Both the position numbers and the translations under genes were made by a program. 64,000 nt of DNA from Erwinia amylovora (GTDB taxonomy: Bacteria > Pseudomonadota > Gammaproteobacteria > Enterobacterales > Enterobacteriaceae), in assembly GCF_017161565.1 (NCBI RefSeq), contig NZ_CP066796.1, positions 2,108,001-2,172,000 of the forward strand. The letters are read 5' to 3'. Numbering within the stretch: the first letter of the stretch is position 1; every line of letters starts with the position of its first letter. Shown piece after piece: positions 33,279-43,805 of this stretch. The notes under the pieces were generated by a model. That model saw only the letters and a list, made by a program, of their open reading frames with translations. It searched no databases and had not been told where the DNA came from.

Positions 33279-34943
33279 TCAGAACGTTTCCCAGTTGCCG
33301 TCACGATCTGCCGGTACCGGCCGTGCCACTGCTGCCATCGGGCCGATCGTCGGGCGTTTCAGCTCGCCAGCGGCAACGGTGAGCTGCTGCGTAATACGGA
33401 ACACGGCTACCGCCTGTGTCAGCCGGCTGGCCTGCTCCTCCAGTGAGGTCGAAGCCGATGCTGACTCTTCCACCAGCGCAGCATTCTGCTGGATCACACG
33501 GTCCATTTCGTTTACCGCTTCTCCCACCTGGTCAATGCCGCGACTCTGTTCATCGCTGGCAGAAGCAATTTCACCCATAATGTCGGTGACGCGGGTGACC
33601 GCATTGACGATATCGTTCATGGTTTCCCCGGCGGTTCCCACCAGCGCCGAACCGCTGTCGACGCGCGCTACGGAGTCATCGATCAATCCTTTGATTTCCT
33701 TCGCCGCCTGGGCGCTACGCTGCGCCAGGTTTCGCACTTCTCCTGCCACCACGGCAAAACCACGCCCCTGTTCACCGGCTCGCGCCGCTTCTACCGCCGC
33801 ATTGAGCGCCAGGATATTAGTCTGGAAGGCGATACCGTCGATCACGCTGGTAATATCAGCAATTTTCTTCGAGCTACCGGCAATGTCGCTCATGGTTTTC
33901 ACCACGCCATCCACCACTTTGCCGCCCTTCTGCGCGGTTTCGGACGCATTCAACGCCAGTTTTGATGCCTGACGCGCATTTTCAGCGTTCTGTTTTACCG
34001 TGGCGGTCAGCTGCTCCATACTGGCGGCAGTCTGTTCCAGCGAAGCAGCCTGCTGTTCAGTTCTCGCCGAGAGATCGTTATTACCTGACGAGATTTCACT
34101 GGCTCCGGTATAGATGGCATCGGCTCCATCGCGCACCACGCTGACGGTTTTGACCAGCGCCTGCTGCATGTTCTTTACGCTGCCCGCAAGCTGTGCCATT
34201 TCGTTGTATCCGTTGACCTCAATGCTCTGCGTCAGATCGCCTTCGGCAATACTGCTAATGTGCGCAATCGTCGCCTGTAGCGGACGGATAAGAATATTGC
34301 GTAGGCCAAACCAGCACAGCACGATCAGCGCAAATACCAGCGCCATCATCCCGGCAATCGCCCACAGCATATGATCGTAGGACTGCTGGCTCTGTTTTGC
34401 CCCTTCCTTTACCCTCTGATTCATTAAGCCACGCCATTTGGTGTAATAAACCTGCGTCGCCATCTGCTTCTGTTCGATATTTTGCCTGAACATGGCTTCC
34501 AGCTGTCTGTTATCCATCTGCTGCGTCATCATTTCCAGCGCGCTGTTGTAATTCAGATAAGCCTCTTCCATTTTTTTCGTCACCCCGGGATCGACACCTG
34601 GCATGTCCGGCGTTGATTTATAGGTAGCGTAGTAGGTCCTGGCTGTAGCCAACAGCTGTTTCGCCCGCTCGCTTAACTCCGCCAGCGATGCGCTGCTGCC
34701 CGCATTAGCGGCATTACTTTGTATACGCAGCATGCCTCGGTTCAGCACAATGCGCGTCTGGTTGAGCGCAATCCACGCGTCGGTAAACTGGGTGACGTTT
34801 TCACTGGACAGATCCGATAACGCAAAGTTTTCTTTGTCCTGGGTAAGCGCTTTGATAAACAGGCCGCCGGACACCAGTTGTAAAATGCCGAAGATCAACA
34901 GAACGAGGATCAGGCTGGTGACGACTTTAATACGCGTGAACAT
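33279..34943 (-). CDS. Tar/Tsr-type methyl-accepting chemotaxis protein
   Basis: Transmembrane chemoreceptor of 554 residues in the tar position, after cheW. TM1 is at about 7-30; the periplasmic domain has R64, N68, R69 and R73. Arginines 64, 69 and 73 bind the ligand alpha-carboxylate in Tar and Tsr, and N68 is the residue of the serine receptor Tsr rather than serine of Tar. TM2 ([20 protein letters not shown]), HAMP, methylation helices with [19 protein letters not shown] and the signalling tip follow. It ends in NWETF, the CheR/CheB docking pentapeptide. A serine or aspartate receptor is likely. Confidence 0.92.
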   Translation of the reverse strand: MFTRIKVVTSLILVLLIFGILQLVSGGLFIKALTQDKENFALSDLSSENVTQFTDAWIALNQTRIVLNRGMLRIQSNAANAGSSASLAELSERAKQLLATARTYYATYKSTPDMPGVDPGVTKKMEEAYLNYNSALEMMTQQMDNRQLEAMFRQNIEQKQMATQVYYTKWRGLMNQRVKEGAKQSQQSYDHMLWAIAGMMALVFALIVLCWFGLRNILIRPLQATIAHISSIAEGDLTQSIEVNGYNEMAQLAGSVKNMQQALVKTVSVVRDGADAIYTGASEISSGNNDLSARTEQQAASLEQTAASMEQLTATVKQNAENARQASKLALNASETAQKGGKVVDGVVKTMSDIAGSSKKIADITSVIDGIAFQTNILALNAAVEAARAGEQGRGFAVVAGEVRNLAQRSAQAAKEIKGLIDDSVARVDSGSALVGTAGETMNDIVNAVTRVTDIMGEIASASDEQSRGIDQVGEAVNEMDRVIQQNAALVEESASASTSLEEQASRLTQAVAVFRITQQLTVAAGELKRPTIGPMAAVARPVPADRDGNWETF

Positions 34944-35064
34944 AATTTACCTTTGAATTGAATAATGTAATAACACCGGAAACCGGTTAGCAGGCGCCTG
35001 CTTTAATTAACAGGGCCGCTAAAATTCGTCGCACAGGGGCCGGCTGACATACCCGCTGCCAGGC

Positions 35065-35092
35065 AAAAAAAGGGCAGATCGTTGATCTGCCC
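35065..35092 (-). terminator. Rho-independent terminator after cheW
   Basis: Read leftward, GGGCAGATC / GATCTGCCC form a 9-bp perfect stem with a three-base loop followed by seven U. It separates motA-motB-cheA-cheW from the receptor genes, so the receptor set probably has its own promoter in 34944-35064. Confidence 0.88.
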
Positions 35093-35117
35093 GGTTGGCC
35101 CCTTTGCGCATTACCCT

Positions 35118-35615
35118 TTATGAACTGCGCAGCCTGTCCATTAATGCCATATCTTCGCTGCCAAGCAGTTTTTCGATATCGACCAGAATCAGCATCCTTT
35201 CGCCCAGCGCGCCCAGCCCGGTCAGGTACTCGGTGGACATCGTTACGGCGAACTCCGGCGAAGGGCGGATCTGGTCCTGGGTTAACGAGAGAACGTCGGA
35301 CACTCCATCCACCACAATCCCCACCACGCGCTGTTCGAGGTTCAACACGATCACCACGGTGTTGTCATTATATTCGACGTCAGGCTGGGCAAATTTAATA
35401 CGCAGATCGATAATCGGCACGATAACGCCACGCAGATTGGTCACGCCTTTAATAAACGCCGGGGTATTGGCGATACGGGTGACCTGATCGTAGCCGCGGA
35501 TCTCCTGCACTTTGAGGATATCAATCCCGTACTCTTCTTCACCCAGCGTGAACACCAGAAACTCCTGTCCCACGGTTTCTCCGGCGAGTTTGGTGGCAGT
35601 AGCCATCCCAGTCAT
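35118..35615 (-). CDS. cheW: Chemotaxis coupling protein CheW
   Basis: CheW links receptors to CheA. The 165-residue product follows E. coli CheW (167) closely: [56 protein letters not shown] and [15 protein letters not shown]. It lies 24 bases after cheA. Confidence 0.97.
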   Translation of the reverse strand: MTGMATATKLAGETVGQEFLVFTLGEEEYGIDILKVQEIRGYDQVTRIANTPAFIKGVTNLRGVIVPIIDLRIKFAQPDVEYNDNTVVIVLNLEQRVVGIVVDGVSDVLSLTQDQIRPSPEFAVTMSTEYLTGLGALGERMLILVDIEKLLGSEDMALMDRLRSS

Positions 35616-35639
35616 AATTCTACCCTTAATCAGTTATTG

Positions 35640-37634
35640 TCAGGCTGCGGCTCCCGCCACACGCTTTTCACGGTTCAGAGACTGCAATGCAGAGACATCG
35701 ACGATAAGCGCCACGCTGCCATCGCCAAGGATGGTGGCGGCGGAGATGCCAGGTACTTTGCGATAATTACTTTCCAGGTTTTTCACCACCACCTGGTGCT
35801 GACCAATCAGCTGATCGACCAGCAGCGCATAACGTTTACCCGCGCTCTGCAGGATAACGACAATCCCCTGAGTCGCTTCGGTTTTGGCATCCTGCACATC
35901 AAACACCTTCCACAGCTCGACCAGCGGCAGATATTCGCCGCGTACTTCCAGCACGCGTTCCGCGCCTGCCAGCGCTTTCAGGTCATCCGCCTGCGGTTGC
36001 AGTGATTCCATCACCGCATTCAGTGGCAGAATAAAGACTTCGTTCGCCACGCGTACCGACATTCCGTCAAGGATTGCCAACGTCAGCGGCAGCAGGATGC
36101 GGATGGTAGCGCCTTTGCCCTGCTTAGAGGATATTTCTACGTGCCCGCCCATCTCCTGGATATTTCGTTTCACGACATCCATCCCCACGCCGCGACCGGA
36201 TACATCGGTCACCTGTTCGGCGGTGGAGAAACCGGGGGCGAAAATCAGCATGCCGACGTCTTCGTCGCTCATGGCATCACTGACCGGCAAACCGGAGGAT
36301 AATGCCTTTGCCAGAATACGTTCACGGTTGAGGCCCGCTCCGTCATCGGTCACTTCAATGCAGATGTTACCGCCCTGATGTTCGGCTGAAAGCGTCAGGT
36401 TACCTGTCGCATGTTTACCGGCAGCGATGCGTTTATCCGGCGATTCGATGCCGTGATCGAGGCTGTTACGCACCAGGTGCGTTAACGGATCGATAATGCG
36501 CTCGATTAAACTCTTATCCAGTTCCGTTGAACTTCCCAGCAGGGTCAGCTCCACCTCTTTCCCCAGCTTACTGGCCAGGTCGCGAACCAGACGCGGGAAG
36601 CGGCTGAAGACATACTCCATCGGCATCATGCGGATCGACATAACCGACTCTTGCAAATCGCGGGCATTGCGTTCCAGCTGGCCCATGCTGTTCAGCAGAT
36701 CTCCATGATGTACCGGGTCAAGTGCACTCGAACGCTGGGCCAGCATTGACTGGGTGATCACCAGTTCACCCACCAGATTGATCAGCTGATCGACCTTTTC
36801 AACCGCCACGCGAATACTGCTCGATTCGCCGCCTTTTGCCGCTGACTTTTTCGCCGCTTCACGTTTGGGTGCCGCGCTTTCGCTAACGCTGGTCGGTTGC
36901 GGCGCTGCCGTGGCTGGCATTGCTTCCTGTGCGGCTTCCAGGGTTTCCGCGACCGTGACCCTATCCACCTCCGTTTGCGGGAAATGGATCTGCGATTCGT
37001 CAATAACAAAGCACAATACCGCGATGATATCGTCTTTGCTGACCGATGATTCCAGCGTGGCTTCCAGTGAGCTTTCACCTTTTTCCACCGCAGAGACCGT
37101 ACCGAGGTTAGCCAGTTCTTCCAGCATCAGATCGGCTTCGTTGACTTTCAGCCCGGTCAGCTTGATGCGCAGCCCGCTGGCGGCACCAGCCGCAGACTCC
37201 AAGCCCGCTGAAACGGCAGCATCCGCTGCCGGCGTTTCCCCATTCACTTCCAGCGCCAGCTGACGCAGAGCCTGGCAAATGTATTCAAAGGCCGCAGCAT
37301 CCGGTTCTGTGCTGGTTTTATATGCATCTAACTGTTCCTGCATAATATCTTTAGTTTCCAAAAACAGGTTGACGATATCGGTGCTAAGCTGCATTTCGCC
37401 ACGGCGCGCACCGTCGAGAATATTTTCCAGAATATGCGTGGTTTCCTGTAATACAGTAAAACCGAACGTCCCGGCCCCGCCTTTAATGGAATGGGCCGCG
37501 CGGAAGATAGCATTTAGCTGTTCCGAATCGGGTTCTTGTGGGTCAAGAACCAACAGGTGTTGTTCCATGTCAGCCAACAATTCATCGGCTTCATCAAAGA
37601 ACGTCTGGTAAAAATCGCTGATATCCATGCTCAC
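35640..37634 (-). CDS. cheA: Chemotaxis histidine kinase CheA
   Basis: CheA phosphorylates CheY and CheB under control of receptors and CheW. The 664-residue product (E. coli 654) has the P1 domain with phospho-accepting H48 in RAAHSIKGGAGTFGF, P2 (CheY/CheB binding), P3 dimerisation, the P4 kinase with HLVRNSLDHGIE, DDGAGLNRERI and GRGVGMDVVK, and the CheW-like P5 domain. It follows motB by 4 bases. Confidence 0.97.
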   Translation of the reverse strand: MSMDISDFYQTFFDEADELLADMEQHLLVLDPQEPDSEQLNAIFRAAHSIKGGAGTFGFTVLQETTHILENILDGARRGEMQLSTDIVNLFLETKDIMQEQLDAYKTSTEPDAAAFEYICQALRQLALEVNGETPAADAAVSAGLESAAGAASGLRIKLTGLKVNEADLMLEELANLGTVSAVEKGESSLEATLESSVSKDDIIAVLCFVIDESQIHFPQTEVDRVTVAETLEAAQEAMPATAAPQPTSVSESAAPKREAAKKSAAKGGESSSIRVAVEKVDQLINLVGELVITQSMLAQRSSALDPVHHGDLLNSMGQLERNARDLQESVMSIRMMPMEYVFSRFPRLVRDLASKLGKEVELTLLGSSTELDKSLIERIIDPLTHLVRNSLDHGIESPDKRIAAGKHATGNLTLSAEHQGGNICIEVTDDGAGLNRERILAKALSSGLPVSDAMSDEDVGMLIFAPGFSTAEQVTDVSGRGVGMDVVKRNIQEMGGHVEISSKQGKGATIRILLPLTLAILDGMSVRVANEVFILPLNAVMESLQPQADDLKALAGAERVLEVRGEYLPLVELWKVFDVQDAKTEATQGIVVILQSAGKRYALLVDQLIGQHQVVVKNLESNYRKVPGISAATILGDGSVALIVDVSALQSLNREKRVAGAAA

Positions 37635-37638
37635 GGTA

Positions 37639-38670
37639 TTACCTCGGCTGTGAGTCGCGCTCGGTCTGGGCTGACGGAGCCGTTGCAGCAGGTAACGACG
37701 TTACTGCCGCGCTGGCACCAGCAGGCTCAGCCTGTGAGAGTTGAGGGTCTTGTTTTTTACTGGTAACGGAAGGAACTTCCGGTGCCGCTATCTCTTTAAA
37801 ACCATTAGTATCTTTAATTTCTGTCGCATCACTCTCAGCATTTTCCCGTTCTATCTGCGCTTCGGTGTCATGGTTTAAAACCAGCAGACTGATACGTCGG
37901 TTAACCGCATCGTTAGCACCGCGGTTCTTTAATTTCATGGTGTCAGACATCCCCACCACCCGCAGCATCTTGCCACTGTTCAGCCCCCCGGCAACCAGTT
38001 CACGGCGTGAAGCGTTAGCGCGGTTCGCCGAAAGTTCCCAGTTACTGTAACCACGTTCCCCACCGGCGTACGGGAAGTCATCAGTATGGCCGGCGAGGCT
38101 AAGACGGTTAGGGATCTGATTCAGAATCGGTGCAATGGCGCGTAAAATATCGCGCATATACGATTCCACTTCAGCGCTGCCGGTTTTAAACATCGGGCGG
38201 TTCTGACTGTCAATGATCTGAATGCGTAGCCCTTCTTGCACCATGTTAATAATCAGGTGCGGACGCAAGGCGCGCAATCGTGGATCCGCTTCAATCAGCT
38301 GGTCCAGATTTTCACGCAGTCGGTTAAGACGTATCTCATCCAGCTTACTTTTTTGCTTATCCAAATCGGCCACTTTATGTACTTCACCGATCTTCTCTGT
38401 CGGATCCAGTCCCCCGCCAGGGATCGGGCTACTGCTATCGCTGCTGCGCTGTCCCCCGGTTAACGCCACCTTTAGCGGCGTTTTGAAGTAATCGGCAATC
38501 TGCACCAATTGTTGAGGGCTGGAGATGGAAATCAGCCACATCACCAAAAAAAAGGCCATCATTGCCGTCATAAAGTCGGCGTAGGCAATTTTCCATGAGC
38601 CGTGCGAGCCGACATGCTTATGCGACTTTTTCCGCTTTACCAGCACAATGGGGCGGCCGTTATGCTTCAT
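37639..38670 (-). CDS. motB: Flagellar stator protein MotB, with long C-terminal tail
   Basis: MotB anchors the proton-conducting stator to peptidoglycan. The 343-residue product has the single N-terminal membrane helix with the proton-carrying D32 ([20 protein letters not shown]), the plug region, and the OmpA-type peptidoglycan-binding domain ([24 protein letters not shown]). The E. coli protein has 308 residues; the extra length is a low-complexity tail rich in A, P, S, T and Q after about residue 280. Its start overlaps the motA stop by 4 bases. Confidence 0.96.
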   Translation of the reverse strand: MKHNGRPIVLVKRKKSHKHVGSHGSWKIAYADFMTAMMAFFLVMWLISISSPQQLVQIADYFKTPLKVALTGGQRSSDSSSPIPGGGLDPTEKIGEVHKVADLDKQKSKLDEIRLNRLRENLDQLIEADPRLRALRPHLIINMVQEGLRIQIIDSQNRPMFKTGSAEVESYMRDILRAIAPILNQIPNRLSLAGHTDDFPYAGGERGYSNWELSANRANASRRELVAGGLNSGKMLRVVGMSDTMKLKNRGANDAVNRRISLLVLNHDTEAQIERENAESDATEIKDTNGFKEIAAPEVPSVTSKKQDPQLSQAEPAGASAAVTSLPAATAPSAQTERDSQPR

Positions 38671-39551
38671 GCGTCCTGTTCCGATGTCTGTTGTGGCGAT
38701 TTCGCATTGCGTACATGCTCTTCCAGTTCGATAAATGAAGGGCGTTCGGTGGAATACAGCGTCTTACGGCCAAATTCCACCGCAATCTGCGGGGCATAAC
38801 CGTTCAGGCTGGATAGCAGCGTGACCTTAATGCATTGCATCATCTTGGTGTTCTCTGCACATTTCTGGCGCAGCACGCCCGACAGCGGAGAGATAAAACC
38901 GTAAGCCAACAGAATACCCAGGAAGGTTCCTACCATCGCATTCGCGATCAGCGCACCAAGCTCGGCGGCCGGTCGGTCGGCGGCGGCAAGCGTGTGGATA
39001 ATGCCCATTACCGCGGCGACGATACCAAATGCCGGGAGAGAATCGCCCATGGTGCCCAGCGCGATAGCCGGAACTTCGCACTCGTGCTCGTAGGTTTCGA
39101 TCTCTTCATCCATCAATGCTTCGATTTCAAAGGCATTCATATTACCGCTGACCATCAGGCGTAAATAATCGCTAATAAAGTCGACCAGTCTTTTATCGGC
39201 AAGGATGCGTGGGTAATTAGCGAAAATTTCACTTTCCTGTGGATTATCGATATCACGCTCCAGTGACAGCATGCCCTGCTGGCGCGATTTAGCCATCAGG
39301 CGATACAGCAGCGCCATCAGGTCCATATACACGGCTTTGTTATATTTTGATCCCCGCATCAGTAGCGGCAGTGACTTCAACGTTGCTTTAATGGCTTTGC
39401 CGTTATTACCGACAATAAAGGCTCCGACGCCGGCACCGACAATAATCAGCACCTCCGAAGGTTGATAAAGTGCGCCCAGGTGGCCACCTACCATTAAGTA
39501 GCCGCCTAACACCGAGCCAAGAACAATTATATAACCCAATATAATCAGCAA
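38667..39551 (-). CDS. motA: Flagellar stator protein MotA
   Basis: MotA forms the pentameric part of the stator and contacts FliG. The 294-residue product (E. coli 295) has four membrane segments, starting [20 protein letters not shown], a large cytoplasmic loop with [19 protein letters not shown], and TM3/TM4 with [20 protein letters not shown]. It is first in motAB-cheAW, after the flhC terminator. Confidence 0.97.
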   Translation of the reverse strand: MLIILGYIIVLGSVLGGYLMVGGHLGALYQPSEVLIIVGAGVGAFIVGNNGKAIKATLKSLPLLMRGSKYNKAVYMDLMALLYRLMAKSRQQGMLSLERDIDNPQESEIFANYPRILADKRLVDFISDYLRLMVSGNMNAFEIEALMDEEIETYEHECEVPAIALGTMGDSLPAFGIVAAVMGIIHTLAAADRPAAELGALIANAMVGTFLGILLAYGFISPLSGVLRQKCAENTKMMQCIKVTLLSSLNGYAPQIAVEFGRKTLYSTERPSFIELEEHVRNAKSPQQTSEQDA

Positions 39552-39629
39552 GATAAATCCTTACGCTGCAAAACGTGTGGGTGAGAGGAGAGCCAGAAGT
39601 CAGGCAGATCTGTGCGCCAGTCACGGGGC

Positions 39630-39659
39630 AAAAAAAAGCAGCGGTCAAAGACCGCTGCT
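39630..39659 (-). terminator. Rho-independent terminator after flhC
   Basis: Read leftward, AGCAGCGGTC / GACCGCTGCT form a 10-bp perfect stem with a three-base loop followed by seven or eight U. It lies about 25 bases after the flhC stop. Confidence 0.92.
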
Positions 39660-39685
39660 GGATTCACTCCGTGTGGCAGACGCGA

Positions 39686-40264
39686 TTAAACAGCTTGTTT
39701 AACCTGTTCATCCAGCAGTTGTGAGTTGTTATCGACAGTTTCAGGCGAAAGTTTACGTCTTTTTACCGCCCTGGAGGGTGGCTGGCAAAGGCTGCAGGCA
39801 AAGCTTCCACGCGGTTGATGTGCGTGACTGATAAAACTTCCTCCACAGCATTTGCAATCGGTTAATTCCAGCATGCCGCTTTCGACAAACCGCACCAGGG
39901 TCCAGGCGCGTGTCAGCGCCAGTAGCGGGCCATCATCCTGTTGCGGGCACTGTTCAAGATAGAGTCGGTAGGCTTTGATCACCGCCTCAACGCCGTGACA
40001 TAGCCCGCTTTTCACCATAAATTGCCAGGCATTACAGAACATGGAAGCATGAATGTTCTGCTCCCAGGTCATAAACCAGTCGGTGGAAAATGGCAACATG
40101 CCTTTTGGCGGCGGGCTACCGCGCAGCTCCTTATATAACTTAATTAAGCGGCCACGGCTTAACTGAGTTTCACTCTCTAACATTTGCAGGCGAGCGCCCA
40201 GAGTGATCAACTCTATTGCCAGTTGAATATCACGAGCTTCCTGAACAATGCTTTTTTCGCCCAT
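39686..40264 (-). CDS. flhC: Flagellar master regulator subunit FlhC
   Basis: FlhC joins FlhD in the FlhD4C2 complex that activates class II flagellar promoters. The 192-residue product has the length of the E. coli protein and its zinc site in [20 protein letters not shown] followed by CSLC. Its ATG overlaps the flhD stop by one base (TAATG). Confidence 0.97.
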   Translation of the reverse strand: MGEKSIVQEARDIQLAIELITLGARLQMLESETQLSRGRLIKLYKELRGSPPPKGMLPFSTDWFMTWEQNIHASMFCNAWQFMVKSGLCHGVEAVIKAYRLYLEQCPQQDDGPLLALTRAWTLVRFVESGMLELTDCKCCGGSFISHAHQPRGSFACSLCQPPSRAVKRRKLSPETVDNNSQLLDEQVKQAV

Positions 40265-40617
40265 TAGCTGGCTGCCCTTTTTTTCGGCGTCTCTTGTTCT
40301 TTCGTCACGTTACGTAACAAACGACTGGATAGCAGGATACCGGTATGGATTTGCTGCAAGTCTTCCACCCGTGACTCCCTGGTTAAGCGACTGATTGACT
40401 GGTGGTCGTCGAAGCGGAACTGACAAACCAGTTGGTTAGTCTCGGCAAGCTTAACCATTTCTGGCAATGTCAGCCTCGCCAGGGCGTCAGCCATAGCTTC
40501 GTCAATACCCAGGCGAAACATCGCCGATACTTTTTCCTGATTAATTATTCGTTGTGCAAGCAATAAGTAAGACAAATTGATGTCGTAAATTTGTTTGAGT
40601 AATTCTGATGTACCCAT
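40264..40617 (-). CDS. flhD: Flagellar master regulator subunit FlhD
   Basis: FlhD forms the ring core of FlhD4C2. The 117-residue product starts [20 protein letters not shown] and has the cysteine region [18 protein letters not shown], as in E. coli FlhD (116). The frame is open 28 codons upstream; the ATG at 40617 follows AGGATGG and matches the family start. Confidence 0.95.
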   Translation of the reverse strand: MGTSELLKQIYDINLSYLLLAQRIINQEKVSAMFRLGIDEAMADALARLTLPEMVKLAETNQLVCQFRFDDHQSISRLTRESRVEDLQQIHTGILLSSRLLRNVTKEQETPKKRAAS

Positions 40618-41590
40618 TTTTCCATCCTGACTAGCACTGCTTTTAACGTGCGCGGTGGATACCGCTACCTGGTTGCTGGTTGGTAGATCTAAAGATGGCA
40701 AAATATTTAGTGGCAGGAGCCAAAGATGAGCTAAAGCTGGCTTATTTCTTAGTTCGAGAAACTAAGCCAGAGATAATTATAGACTCGTTTTGCCAGCGGC
40801 TATTCCTGAGCCTCTTCTTCCCTGACTTCTTCCTTTATGACTTCTTGTTGCACTCTACCAGGACTATTCCTAAAGCAAGGCAACTCTATCCCCTCTGATT
40901 TAGACATACAACGAGAGGCAACCCCAATTTTAGATAAAGTGTGATGCAGATCACACTTTATCGACAAATTTTTCTTAAAAACCTATCAGAAATGCTGTTG
41001 ATTAGCTCACTAACTAATCATTAATGCTTTTTTGGGAAATTTCAGCCTTGTAAATAAATATGACCGGTCACTTTATATCATCAGGCATTTTTATTAAAAT
41101 AAAAAACCACATAAAATTAATTTATCAAAATAAAAAACTAACTATATTGATATCTTGCACACAACATACTGCTTTTTAGCTGGTTTGCAGCACTTATGAA
41201 TTAATCACTCACGGTGGGTAATTGTTCTAAAACCCGTGGCAAAAGTGTGATGCATCTCAGAATTTCAACAGGAAATGATAACGTTTTGTAAGCAGGTAAC
41301 ACCGTTCGTTTAATGAATAACAACAGCTGTAAACGAGTGTTACATAAGTGATGTGAATGTTTTAGGCAAAACCATTCGGTTCCGTGATATTAGCATCGGC
41401 AACAACGTGGGAACCTTTAGCGAAATGCCTTTTTTGTGCAAACTTTATGCTTTGCTGCACATTTTATCGCCGCCTGCCGCGGGCAAAGCGTAAGACGATG
41501 TCAACCTTCACCGGCTGGTGAAGGGAGAGTCAGGGGAAACAGGGGGGATTACATATAAGGGTGGACCTGATATCAGGCCCTACCCTTCGG
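40618..41590. promoter_or_regulatory. Long flhDC upstream region
   Basis: Almost 1 kb without a gene, AT-rich in its centre (about 41040-41160). It carries a strong CRP site (40933-40962) some 330 bases before flhD and a weaker CRP-like site (TGTGA-N6-TCAGA, 41246-41261). In enterobacteria this region integrates CRP, H-NS, RcsB, OmpR and small-RNA control of motility. The rest, towards otsA, has no feature I can support. Confidence 0.6.
40933..40962. promoter_or_regulatory. CRP-cAMP binding site upstream of flhDC
   Basis: The core TGTGATGCAGATCACA is a textbook CRP site. It lies in a longer palindrome with perfect 12-base arms (GATAAAGTGTGA and TCACACTTTATC) around TGCAGA. The place agrees with CRP activation of flhDC in E. 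coli, allowing for a 5' leader of about 200-250 bases. Confidence 0.88.
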
Positions 41591-43021
41591 TCAGGCAAGT
41601 TTTGACAGATGGCTTGCAAGCTTGTGATTATCAGCCAATGCACGTGACGGTGTCACTGAGCGCAGATCTTGCAGATAACTCTCACGCCAGTGAGTAATAT
41701 CGTTTTGGCGCAGAACCGCCATCATGTCGTTATAGCGTGCGATGCGCTCAGTGCGCGGCATCGTTAAGGCGCGATGCAGAGCCGCAGCCACGTCATCACG
41801 GTCGTACGGGTTGACAATCAGAGCGGAGGTCAGCTCATTTGCTGCTCCGGCAAAGCGCGAAAGCACCAGGACCCCCGGATTGTCTGGATCCTGAGCAGCA
41901 ACATACTCTTTTGCCACCAGGTTCATCCCGTCACGCAATGGCGTCACCAGCCCGATGTCGGTCAGACGGAAGATTTTCATTAACAGCCTGCGATCAAAAT
42001 GCTGATTGAGATAGTAGAGCGGGGTCCAGCCTAAGGTGCCATATTTACCGTTAATTCGCCCCGCTTCAGTTTCCAGCTGGTGACGGATGTCCTGGTAAGC
42101 CTGAACATCGCCACGCGAGGTGGGGGCAATCTGCGAATAGCGGATTTTGCCGTGATGCTGCGGATAATGCTCCAGCAGCGCCTCATAGGCAAGGAAGCGC
42201 TCCGGTAACCCTTTGGAGTAATCCAGCCGTTCACAGGCGATAATATTCTGTGCGTCACCAAGATCTCTCTTCATTGCCACCATTTTCGGCGGTAGCGGGC
42301 CTTCGGCCATTTCTTTAATACTGTCGGGTTCAATGCCAATCGGATAGACCTCAGTGGCAAAGGCATGGTCAAAAGCCCGATGCTGTTTGCCATCGCTTTG
42401 CAGCGGGGTCAGTGACGATACGCATTCGATAAACGCCACGCGGTCACTTTCCGTCTGGAAGCCCAACAAATCGTATTCGCACATCATCTGCAACAGCTCG
42501 GCATGGGGCGGTAGCGCAGTGAAGATTTCCGGGGTGGGAAAGGGAATGTGCAGGAAAAAACCAATACGGTTGGTGACGCCCCGCTTGCGCAGTTCAGCAG
42601 CAAACGGTAGCAGATGATAATCGTGGATCCACAGGATATCATCCTGTTTAAGCAACGGCTGCAAGCGCTGAGCCAGCAGCGAATTCACGCGGTGGTACCC
42701 TTCCCACGCTTCACGTTGGAAGTTGACCAGGTCGAGGCGGTAATGAAACGCTGGCCAAAGTACGGCATTAGAAAACTGCAGGTAGTAAAGATCATAGTCG
42801 TTCTGATTCAGGCCAAAAGAGGCATAGGTAATACCGCCCTGCTCCAGAATGTTGACTTCATCGTCATCTTCACCAATTTCATTTATCTCACCGTTCCAGC
42901 CATACCATACGCCGCCGGTTGTTTTTAGCGCGTCAACGATGCCTACGGTCAGGCCCCCGGCACTGGCCTTACTGCCATCAGGAATGGCGATACGGTTAGA
43001 TACGACTACTAAGCGACTCAT
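41591..43021 (-). CDS. otsA: Trehalose-6-phosphate synthase
   Basis: Cytosolic GT20 enzyme making trehalose-6-phosphate from UDP-glucose and glucose-6-phosphate. The 476-residue product (E. coli 474) starts MSRLVVVSNRIAIPDGSKAS and has DDILWIHDYHLLPFA, IGFFLHIPFPTPEIF and LVTPLRDGMNLVAKEYVA. It overlaps the 3' end of otsB by 26 bases. In E. coli otsBA responds to osmotic stress and RpoS. Confidence 0.97.
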   Translation of the reverse strand: MSRLVVVSNRIAIPDGSKASAGGLTVGIVDALKTTGGVWYGWNGEINEIGEDDDEVNILEQGGITYASFGLNQNDYDLYYLQFSNAVLWPAFHYRLDLVNFQREAWEGYHRVNSLLAQRLQPLLKQDDILWIHDYHLLPFAAELRKRGVTNRIGFFLHIPFPTPEIFTALPPHAELLQMMCEYDLLGFQTESDRVAFIECVSSLTPLQSDGKQHRAFDHAFATEVYPIGIEPDSIKEMAEGPLPPKMVAMKRDLGDAQNIIACERLDYSKGLPERFLAYEALLEHYPQHHGKIRYSQIAPTSRGDVQAYQDIRHQLETEAGRINGKYGTLGWTPLYYLNQHFDRRLLMKIFRLTDIGLVTPLRDGMNLVAKEYVAAQDPDNPGVLVLSRFAGAANELTSALIVNPYDRDDVAAALHRALTMPRTERIARYNDMMAVLRQNDITHWRESYLQDLRSVTPSRALADNHKLASHLSKLA

Positions 43022-43805
43022 AACCTTGACTCCTTAGCGACGCTTTTGCGCCGTTATCCAGTTGTTTTCGAGTCTGAGCCAGCCAGCGATAAACCGCGTT
43101 AACATCGGCCAGATGTCCCCGCGCTTCACTGGAACCGGCACCGACTTTAACAGAGATGCCCCCGATGGCATTGACCGCCTTAAAACCGGCTTCATCGGTC
43201 AAATCATCCCCGAGGAAGACCGGTACGCGACAGGCAAACGGGGGCAGTTGCATAAATTGGTTAATGGCGGCGCCTTTGTTCACATCCTGCGGCTTCAGTT
43301 CCACCACACATTTGCCCGGCTGCTGAGCCAGCTCGGGAAAACGCGCCACCATTGCGGCGGCCAGCTGCTCTATCTGCTGCTGATTCTGCGGTGCCTGTCG
43401 ATAATGCAAAGCAAATGCGACTCCCTTCGTTTCCAGCATGGTGCCCGGCAGCGAGGCGATGGCCTGTTCCAGCTCCCGCTGCAATGTACTGACTGTATGT
43501 GGGTCAAGCGCCACACGGGTCATCTTGCCGTCAGCATCACGGCGTTCGGCACCGTGTACGCCGGCCAGCGGCAGAACCAGCGGTGCCGCCAGAGCGTCCA
43601 GTTCGACGATCGGGCGGCCGGATATCAAGGCGACAGCCCCGTCACAATGCTGCGCCAGCCATTGCAAATCATCCAGCGCAGAAGCAGGTATTGATACCTC
43701 ATCCGGGCGCGACTGAATCGCTGCCAGAGTGCCATCCACATCAAAGAAAAAGGCATAGGCTGTTGCGGCCTGTAACGAGGGAACGGGATCTGTTGGTGTC
43801 GGCAC
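42996..43805 (-). CDS. otsB: Trehalose-6-phosphate phosphatase
   Basis: HAD-family phosphatase completing trehalose synthesis. The 269-residue product has the nucleophile motif FFFDVDGTLAAI, VALISGRP (motif II), KGAAINQF and FLGDDLTDEAGF (motif IV). It is the first gene of otsBA and overlaps otsA by 26 bases, which suggests coupling. Confidence 0.96.
   Translation of the reverse strand: MPTPTDPVPSLQAATAYAFFFDVDGTLAAIQSRPDEVSIPASALDDLQWLAQHCDGAVALISGRPIVELDALAAPLVLPLAGVHGAERRDADGKMTRVALDPHTVSTLQRELEQAIASLPGTMLETKGVAFALHYRQAPQNQQQIEQLAAAMVARFPELAQQPGKCVVELKPQDVNKGAAINQFMQLPPFACRVPVFLGDDLTDEAGFKAVNAIGGISVKVGAGSSEARGHLADVNAVYRWLAQTRKQLDNGAKASLRSQGYESLSSRI

Noticed and set aside
34944..35064. Sigma-28 promoter for the receptor genes (TAAAG with GCCTGCTAA)
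   Set aside because: The two parts are far too close together for a FliA promoter and the -10 match is poor.
41553..41588. Terminator after otsA (GGGT...ACCC with an inner CCTGATATCAGG)
   Set aside because: A hairpin can form, but there is no T-run on the otsA strand, so I did not list it as a terminator.
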